A stretch of 28,928 nucleotides of DNA, taken from DTU015 sp964641455 (GTDB lineage Bacteria > Bacillota > Sulfobacillia > Fermentithermobacillales > Fermentithermobacillaceae). The notes beneath the pieces were generated by a model. The model ran no database searches. It had not been told where the DNA came from and saw only the letters and a program-made list of their open reading frames with translations. The DNA lies in the NCBI GenBank assembly GCA_964641455.1, contig CAZXLH010000029.1, forward strand, positions 1-28,928, given 5' to 3'. The translations under genes were made by a program, and so were the position numbers. Positions 24,305 to 28,928 of the stretch are shown here, in pieces (positions within the stretch are counted from its first letter, which is position 1; each line of letters begins with the position of its first letter).

Positions 24305-25139
24305 TCGTAGCACCTCCTGCTGAAGACTTCTGCTTAAGCGAGGACCAGTAACCAATGTTACCAACGAGAATCAGCACCAGGAGAAACAGCTGGGTGCTTG
24401 ACTGTGCATTCATCGCAAGAGTAGCAGGCCCCTTAGTGTCAATTAACCTTTCGTATTCAGCTCCGCCGCGAAGGCCACCCACTGAAGCCGTAATTTGGCC
24501 GGCTTGCACAAATGGCATGTTACGCGGAATAAGAATCGCCGTAACTCCTGTAATAAGTTTTGACTTATAAGGTACCGCAACCTGCCGGACCCATGCGTCA
24601 ATATTTGCACCTGTACCTGCGTTAGCAGTAACTACCAGGTCAAAATCTTCAATAGTACTAACTCCGTCCATAATTGGAAGATCGTCTAATGGCGTGTCGT
24701 AAAAGTCAGTTCTCAAGACTCCTCTGACGTCTTTTGCAAACGCAGCCAACCCTGCTTCTTCTCCTGCGAAATACCCTAGGTTCACATAATCCTCACCATA
24801 GGCCATCCCAAGGTTTTCACAGGTTTTCAAAGTATCCCTAGCCAGCATAGGGCCATCTGGCACTGACGAAATAGCCATTACCTTAGCATTTTTGCTTGCC
24901 AAATGGTTGTAAAGCGCAATCACAATCGGATCAAGCTCTGCTTGTGTTCCGAAACTGTAGTCATGGGAAACCAGCACTTTTGCACCATCGTCCAAAGACT
25001 CTACCACATCGTAAGCACTTTGAGTCATTGGCCCAACTTCTACCGGTACATCAACTTGTACGAAAAAGGGCAAAAGAATCGCTATTACCAAAAAGCCGTA
25101 TATAATTCTTGAATCAAGATTCTGTAGCCGTTCCAACAA
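24294..25139 (-). CDS. Module B, P3: double-anchored protein with extracytoplasmic domain
   Basis: 281 residues, paralogous to 16157-16990. It has an N-terminal membrane segment (about 12-28) after a short basic start, a ~210-residue domain probably outside, and a C-terminal membrane segment (QLFLLVLILVGNIGYW) before a basic tail. Conserved landmarks are DxVNLGYFAGEEAGLAAFA, DFYDTPLDDLPIMDG, WVRQVAVP, QAGQ and GGAEYERL. There is no lipoprotein signal, Walker box or recognised catalytic motif. TTG start, chosen because AGGAGG lies 9 nt upstream and the N-terminus (LERLQNLDSRIIYGF) aligns with the module A copy. Confidence 0.75.
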   Translation of the reverse strand: MLERLQNLDSRIIYGFLVIAILLPFFVQVDVPVEVGPMTQSAYDVVESLDDGAKVLVSHDYSFGTQAELDPIVIALYNHLASKNAKVMAISSVPDGPMLARDTLKTCENLGMAYGEDYVNLGYFAGEEAGLAAFAKDVRGVLRTDFYDTPLDDLPIMDGVSTIEDFDLVVTANAGTGANIDAWVRQVAVPYKSKLITGVTAILIPRNMPFVQAGQITASVGGLRGGAEYERLIDTKGPATLAMNAQSSTQLFLLVLILVGNIGYWSSLKQKSSAGGATNGN

Positions 25140-25155
25140 AGCTTAACACCTCCTA

Positions 25156-25773
25156 TTAAGAACTCATTGATTTGCTCTGCCCTAGGATAGCTCTGAGACA
25201 TACAGAAATGAATCCTACAGCACTGGCAACCAATAGGCCTCTCTGAGCTCCAAGGTTTGGATAGTTCATAATCCAATCACTAATTACCGGAAATTTGGAC
25301 CATATCAAGGCTCCAAATGTGGACTGTCCCAATATCACTAAAGCTCCTGCTATAAGCAATAAAGACGATTCGAGATTCCTTGCTCTAAATGCACGGAAGC
25401 AAGATGAAGCAATAAAGAACGCCAGCAGTCCGCCTAATGTATTCCCGCATACAATCAAGATATCGTAATAGAGAAAGTTATAGCCTGGCGAAGATGTTCC
25501 CTGAAGCAGTCCGATGCCTATGGTCAAAGCCAGGAAAACCAGGGTAACTACACTGTTTACCTTGACCATTCCGCTTTTTTTGCTCCGTAAGTTACGCCTA
25601 TTAACTGTAATCACGTTTATTGCACCTGCAACCACAGCAAAACTCGCAATTAAAGGCATCCAGCTTAAGATCGTGCTTGCCAGATTGTTGATAAACGGCA
25701 TATCCACGAAGAAATCCAATGTTACTGCGAATCCGGCAATCAACGTAACGAGTTTTGTGATTGTATTAATCAT
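25156..25773 (-). CDS. Module B, P2: six-helix membrane protein of unknown function
   Basis: 205 residues with six hydrophobic segments, paralogous to 17004-17624. Shared landmarks: VDMPFINN, AINVITVNRRNLRSK (helix 2 end with a basic loop), LTIGIGL and QRGLLVASAVGF at the last helix. Loop charges suggest that the basic RRNLRSKKSG loop is cytoplasmic. ATG with GAGGTGAT just upstream; the ribosome binding site overlaps the end of P1. No known transporter family is recognised. Confidence 0.75.
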   Translation of the reverse strand: MINTITKLVTLIAGFAVTLDFFVDMPFINNLASTILSWMPLIASFAVVAGAINVITVNRRNLRSKKSGMVKVNSVVTLVFLALTIGIGLLQGTSSPGYNFLYYDILIVCGNTLGGLLAFFIASSCFRAFRARNLESSLLLIAGALVILGQSTFGALIWSKFPVISDWIMNYPNLGAQRGLLVASAVGFISVCLRAILGQSKSMSS

Positions 25774-25784
25774 CGGATATCACC

Positions 25785-26564
25785 TCACTTAGACATAAGA
25801 TTCACAAGAAAATCGACATTTAGCGTTCGCAGAATAGTACCTGCCAGCAGCAAAAACACTCCGAGGGCTTTTCCCCAGTCCTGCCCTGCTACAGCACCAA
25901 GTTCAACAGGATCCTTGGACAGGTAAGCACTGCCTGCAAACAATTCGTCTGAAAGCAGCACACTGTCACATGCTGCGACAAAAAACGGAATCTGATATTG
26001 GTTGGTGGTGCCGCCGATTCCCAATGCACCTGCCAAGTGGCCTGCTTCAGCAACGAACAGCGCTTCGTCGGCCCATCCGCCTATCATGATGTTAGTTGCC
26101 ACTCTTTCTTGTTCCATTATGCTACCGGCCGCACTTCCAAACACGAGCTGGTTCGAACTCAAGAACCTGATTGTATCAGGCCTCAAGTTTTCAGGAACGC
26201 CTTCCTGCAAATAAGCATTTCTGACTATTTCCTGAGTAACTGCAAAAGTATCTCCCTGAGCTACGGTGATAATCAACTGTGTGTCAAACCTGGCACACTG
26301 GCGTGATACATACGCCAGGTATTCCATGCTGGCCACCAGCATAGGAGCGTGGGTAGCGTTAGACATAGGTATAAAACCTGACGAGAAGTGTACCGGCCTG
26401 CCCATCTCGGTAGCTCGGCCTATTCCTTCTTCAAGAGAATCCAGTGCCGGAATCTTACGAATACTAACAGCTATTCCCTTTTTAGCCCGGTCTATCTGAA
26501 GCAATATAACTCCGCATATTGCGAGCAAACAAAGGAATGAAAACACTCTGCCATCTACAAACAA
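25785..26564 (-). CDS. Module B, P1: membrane-anchored cytoplasmic-domain protein, possibly DUF6754-like
   Basis: 259 residues, paralogous to 17640-18422. An N-terminal membrane segment (VFSFLCLLAICGVILLQ) is followed by a strongly basic stretch (DRAKKGIAVSIRK), so the main domain should be cytoplasmic, and a second membrane segment lies near the C-terminus (ALGVFLLLAGTILR). Conserved motifs: IGRATEMGRPVHFSSG, ERVATNIMIG, IGGT..YQ, FFVAACDSVLL and AYLSKDP..LG....QD. TTG start with AGAGGTGAGC upstream. First gene of the module, with the shared promoter-like element about 165 nt upstream. A DUF6754-type label is from memory and unverified. Confidence 0.75.
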   Translation of the reverse strand: MFVDGRVFSFLCLLAICGVILLQIDRAKKGIAVSIRKIPALDSLEEGIGRATEMGRPVHFSSGFIPMSNATHAPMLVASMEYLAYVSRQCARFDTQLIITVAQGDTFAVTQEIVRNAYLQEGVPENLRPDTIRFLSSNQLVFGSAAGSIMEQERVATNIMIGGWADEALFVAEAGHLAGALGIGGTTNQYQIPFFVAACDSVLLSDELFAGSAYLSKDPVELGAVAGQDWGKALGVFLLLAGTILRTLNVDFLVNLMSK

Positions 26565-26729
26565 AATAGCTCACCTCTTTCTTTTATTTCCACTGAAACC
26601 AACGAATACAAATCATCGATTACCTTAACTCCCATACTTCGCTAAATAACCAGTTTCACCTCCCTGCTTGTCCGAAATTTCGTGGGGCAAAACTTCCGTA
26701 AATGCCTAGAATTTCTGCCGCAATTTATA

Positions 26730-26758
26730 TTATTCGCAATTTACTTCCGAATTCCTTC
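26730..26758 (-). promoter_or_regulatory. Shared sigma-H-like promoter element, copy 3 (module B)
   Basis: On the minus strand: GAAGGAATTCGGAAG, then GCGAATAA, with GAAGGAATT and CGAAT 13 nt apart. It lies between the S9 peptidase stop and P1. The rest of the 26565-26825 gap holds an orphan ribosome-binding-site-like GGGAGGTG near 26660 with no credible ORF, and TTTACGGAAG at about 26700 resembling boxes in the module A leader. No terminator for the S9 gene is obvious here. Confidence 0.6.
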
Positions 26759-26825
26759 TTTAATTAGCTATAATCTATCACAAATCCAACTGCGTGTCTT
26801 TGGAACCTTGCTCCTGATTTAGTAA

Positions 26826-28811
26826 TTAGCGTCGCTCGAGATGCTGAGCAATAAACTTCTCAATTTTAGGAATGGCATCCAACCACGTTACTCTCTTGGC
26901 AAATGTATGAACTTCGCCGGGATAGTACACAGCTTCATGATGCTTCCCATGCTTTACGCAATCCTCTACAATTCTGTCCAGTTGCTCAAAATCCACATTG
27001 GCATCGGCAGTTCCATGAAGGCTCATCAAGGGTTCTTTCATGTTAGCCAGAAATGTCACAGGTGATGCTTGTGCATATAACTCAGGAGCTGCCTCAGGCT
27101 CTCCTCCCAGATAAACCTTGAATAACCCTGTCCCTTTGCCGTAGATACCCTCAGCCCACCTGGTATACTGGGCGAAATCCCAAATACCGGCAATATTGAC
27201 GCCGCACCTGAAAACGTCAGGATACTGGGTAACGCTGTGCAAAGTCATGTAGCCTCCATAACTAAGCCCCCATACACCAACCCTGTCAGGATCAACAAAA
27301 GGAAGAGATTTAAGAAATTTACCTGCGTTCACTACATCAGCCACATCGTCTACGCCCATTTTGTTATATATGGCCTGGCGGAAATCACGCCCGTAGCCTA
27401 CTCCGCCACGATAGTTAACCGATAAAACCACATATCCTTGTTGAACCAGATACTGATTAAACCCATGAAACAGAGCATAATCAGGAAGAGGGTGCCAACC
27501 TGGACGCATTTGCCTAATTGGGCCCCCATGACACCATACAATGGCCGGAACTTTGCTACCTTCGGGAATATTGCGCGGTTTCATCAAGTATCCGTATATG
27601 GTTAGCCCTCCGGCGCTCTTAAATGAAACCTCCTCCGGAACATATTGCTTATCAGACGTAAGCGTTTCCGGCATGGAAAATGTTGCCTGAGCAGGCCCGG
27701 TGCCATCAAAATCGCTTACCCATATATCCATGCTCCGGTATGCATCACAATGCACAAAAGCGATTTTCCGTGTAGAAGCAAGTTTAGGCACTGAGTTAGT
27801 TCCTGACAATCCAATAATCTTTTCATCTGTTCCGGTATCCAGGCAGTGCCTGAATATGTGCCGCTGGCCTCTGGCATCCTTGTTGGAAGAATATAAAAAC
27901 CCAGACGAATCAGGCAACCAAACTGCCTCATCGCCGGCGTGGCCAAAGTCCTCACACTCACCAAAGGTAACTTGCCTGAACGAACTTTTAACCCGATCCA
28001 TTACATAGTGATGAGCAAACCCATCATTTTCAAGCAAGAACAACACCTTTGATCTATCCGGTGACGGCAGGGCCTTAGTTGAGAGCAACGTTCCTTTCCC
28101 AGAACCCTTAAGGTGCATAAGCACTTCAAGTTCCGGTTTTTCATTTGAAAAACCAAGAAGCATCAAATCTGCTGCGCTGCCAAATTCAAGAGGTTTGACA
28201 AAATAAAGATGTTCTTCATCAAACCAGCACAAATCCTTCAGCGAAGCTGCACCATGCGACTTCCAAAGCACTTTGCCGTCTGCCTCGCATACACCGACCT
28301 GCTGGTAATTCTCAGCATCTTTGAATGAGTAGGCAAACTTAGCGCCTGACGGAGACCACTGTACAATGCCGTCAGCCCCATAAGCCTGAACCACTTGCTC
28401 CTGTAAATTCAACTGCTTGAGGCTACCGCTTTTTACATCATACAAGCAGGCCTTGCCATCCCAACCGAACGCCAGGGTACTGCCTTCAGGAGAGCAAGAC
28501 AAGCCTGAAAGTTTCCCTGTAGCCTTTAAAATTGGTTTGGCCGGCTGCCGTCCGTCGGCCCAAACCAGATACAATCCGTTATCTACGATAACGAATAACC
28601 GGCTTGCACCAGGCAACCACTGAAAATCTGCTACCCCTTCTTTAGCACGGGTTATCTTCTTCGGGCCCAAGCCGCCAGGCTCAGTTAACCAGAGATCTGT
28701 TACTCCACCATCGTTCCATATGTAGGCAATAAGCGTGCCGTCAGGGCTCCAGTTCCATTTCCCAAGCGATTTGATGCTCAAAAACTCCTCCAAGCTGTTT
28801 TTGCGATCCAA
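26826..28811 (-). CDS. S9-family peptidase (acylaminoacyl-peptidase / prolyl oligopeptidase type)
   Basis: 661 residues. An N-terminal beta-propeller-like region (about 1-390) with repeated WSPDG, SPEGS and WSPSG turns precedes an alpha/beta-hydrolase domain (about 395-661). The catalytic triad is visible: S517 in GLSYGGY, D603 in HGTADANV and H635 in GEVHTF. The oxyanion HGGP is at about 428-431. No signal peptide, so it degrades short or N-acylated peptides in the cytoplasm. TTG start preceded by AAGGGGGAAGGGG. It is upstream of module B on the same strand and fits the peptide-catabolism theme of the locus. Dipeptidyl or acylaminoacyl specificity cannot be told apart from sequence alone. 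Confidence 0.9.
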   Translation of the reverse strand: MDRKNSLEEFLSIKSLGKWNWSPDGTLIAYIWNDGGVTDLWLTEPGGLGPKKITRAKEGVADFQWLPGASRLFVIVDNGLYLVWADGRQPAKPILKATGKLSGLSCSPEGSTLAFGWDGKACLYDVKSGSLKQLNLQEQVVQAYGADGIVQWSPSGAKFAYSFKDAENYQQVGVCEADGKVLWKSHGAASLKDLCWFDEEHLYFVKPLEFGSAADLMLLGFSNEKPELEVLMHLKGSGKGTLLSTKALPSPDRSKVLFLLENDGFAHHYVMDRVKSSFRQVTFGECEDFGHAGDEAVWLPDSSGFLYSSNKDARGQRHIFRHCLDTGTDEKIIGLSGTNSVPKLASTRKIAFVHCDAYRSMDIWVSDFDGTGPAQATFSMPETLTSDKQYVPEEVSFKSAGGLTIYGYLMKPRNIPEGSKVPAIVWCHGGPIRQMRPGWHPLPDYALFHGFNQYLVQQGYVVLSVNYRGGVGYGRDFRQAIYNKMGVDDVADVVNAGKFLKSLPFVDPDRVGVWGLSYGGYMTLHSVTQYPDVFRCGVNIAGIWDFAQYTRWAEGIYGKGTGLFKVYLGGEPEAAPELYAQASPVTFLANMKEPLMSLHGTADANVDFEQLDRIVEDCVKHGKHHEAVYYPGEVHTFAKRVTWLDAIPKIEKFIAQHLERR

Positions 28812-28850
28812 TCCCCTTCCCCCTTTCCGTATTACTTCCTTTTACTCACT

Positions 28851-28878
28851 CTTATGTTAACACATTTTCCGCAGTCAA
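28851..28878 (-). promoter_or_regulatory. Candidate sigma-A promoter of the S9 peptidase gene
   Basis: On the minus strand TTGACT (28878-28873) and CATAAG (28856-28851) are 16 nt apart, about 40 nt before the TTG start. Good -35, fair -10. Confidence 0.45.
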
Positions 28879-28928
28879 GGTTTACCAGTAGATAAATCAA
28901 GGCAAGTAAAGGAATTGAATCTAATTTG

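Noticed and set aside
26572..26660. Leader peptide ORF before module B
   Set aside because: A ribosome-binding-site-like GGGAGGTG exists, but the nearest ATG (about 20 nt further) is too far, and the 26-codon ORF overlaps the P1 start.

Overview
The window looks like chromosomal DNA of an anaerobic, amino-acid- or peptide-using Firmicute, probably a Clostridia-class (Peptococcaceae or Thermoanaerobacterales-like) organism. Reasons: moderate G+C, strong purine-rich ribosome binding sites, frequent TTG and GTG starts, a sensory-type [FeFe] hydrogenase next to a SpoIIE-type phosphatase, an HD-GYP protein, and promoter-like elements that resemble the Spo0H (sigma-H) consensus. The species cannot be named from the sequence.

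Layout. 1-800 has no gene but three different families of short repeats. 801-3691 (+) is a DHA2-type MFS transporter followed by a hydantoinase-like amidohydrolase. 3888-5015 (+) is an HD-GYP phosphodiesterase. 5126-8936 (+) is a redox-sensing operon: XRE-cupin regulator, small [2Fe-2S] protein, HydS-like [FeFe] hydrogenase with a PAS domain, and a SpoIIE/PP2C phosphatase. It ends at a bidirectional terminator. 9027-13776 (-) is a threonine-catabolism cluster: a novel-looking regulator, a threonine dehydratase, threonine dehydrogenase (tdh) and 2-amino-3-ketobutyrate CoA ligase (kbl).

13987-28811 is the most unusual part. A four-gene integral-membrane module occurs twice on the minus strand (15558-18422 and 23690-26564), with the same gene order, near-identical gene lengths and clear but diverged sequence similarity. 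Each copy encodes P1 (one N-terminal and one C-terminal membrane segment around a probably cytoplasmic domain), P2 (six membrane segments), P3 (N- and C-terminal membrane segments around a probably extracytoplasmic domain) and P4 (six membrane segments). No ATPase is visible. Each module is followed by a hairpin and then a hydrolase gene: an MlrC-like M81 metallopeptidase after copy A, and a class-C beta-lactamase-like serine hydrolase plus a D-aminoacylase after copy B. A second D-aminoacylase lies between the modules and an S9 peptidase lies upstream of copy B. Both modules, and the regulator of the threonine cluster, are preceded by the same bipartite promoter-like element.

Working model (inference): the modules are an uncharacterised membrane complex, perhaps for uptake or sensing of peptides or N-acylated or D-amino-acid compounds. 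The surrounding cytoplasmic hydrolases would release amino acids, and threonine would be converted to glycine plus acetyl-CoA or to 2-oxobutyrate.
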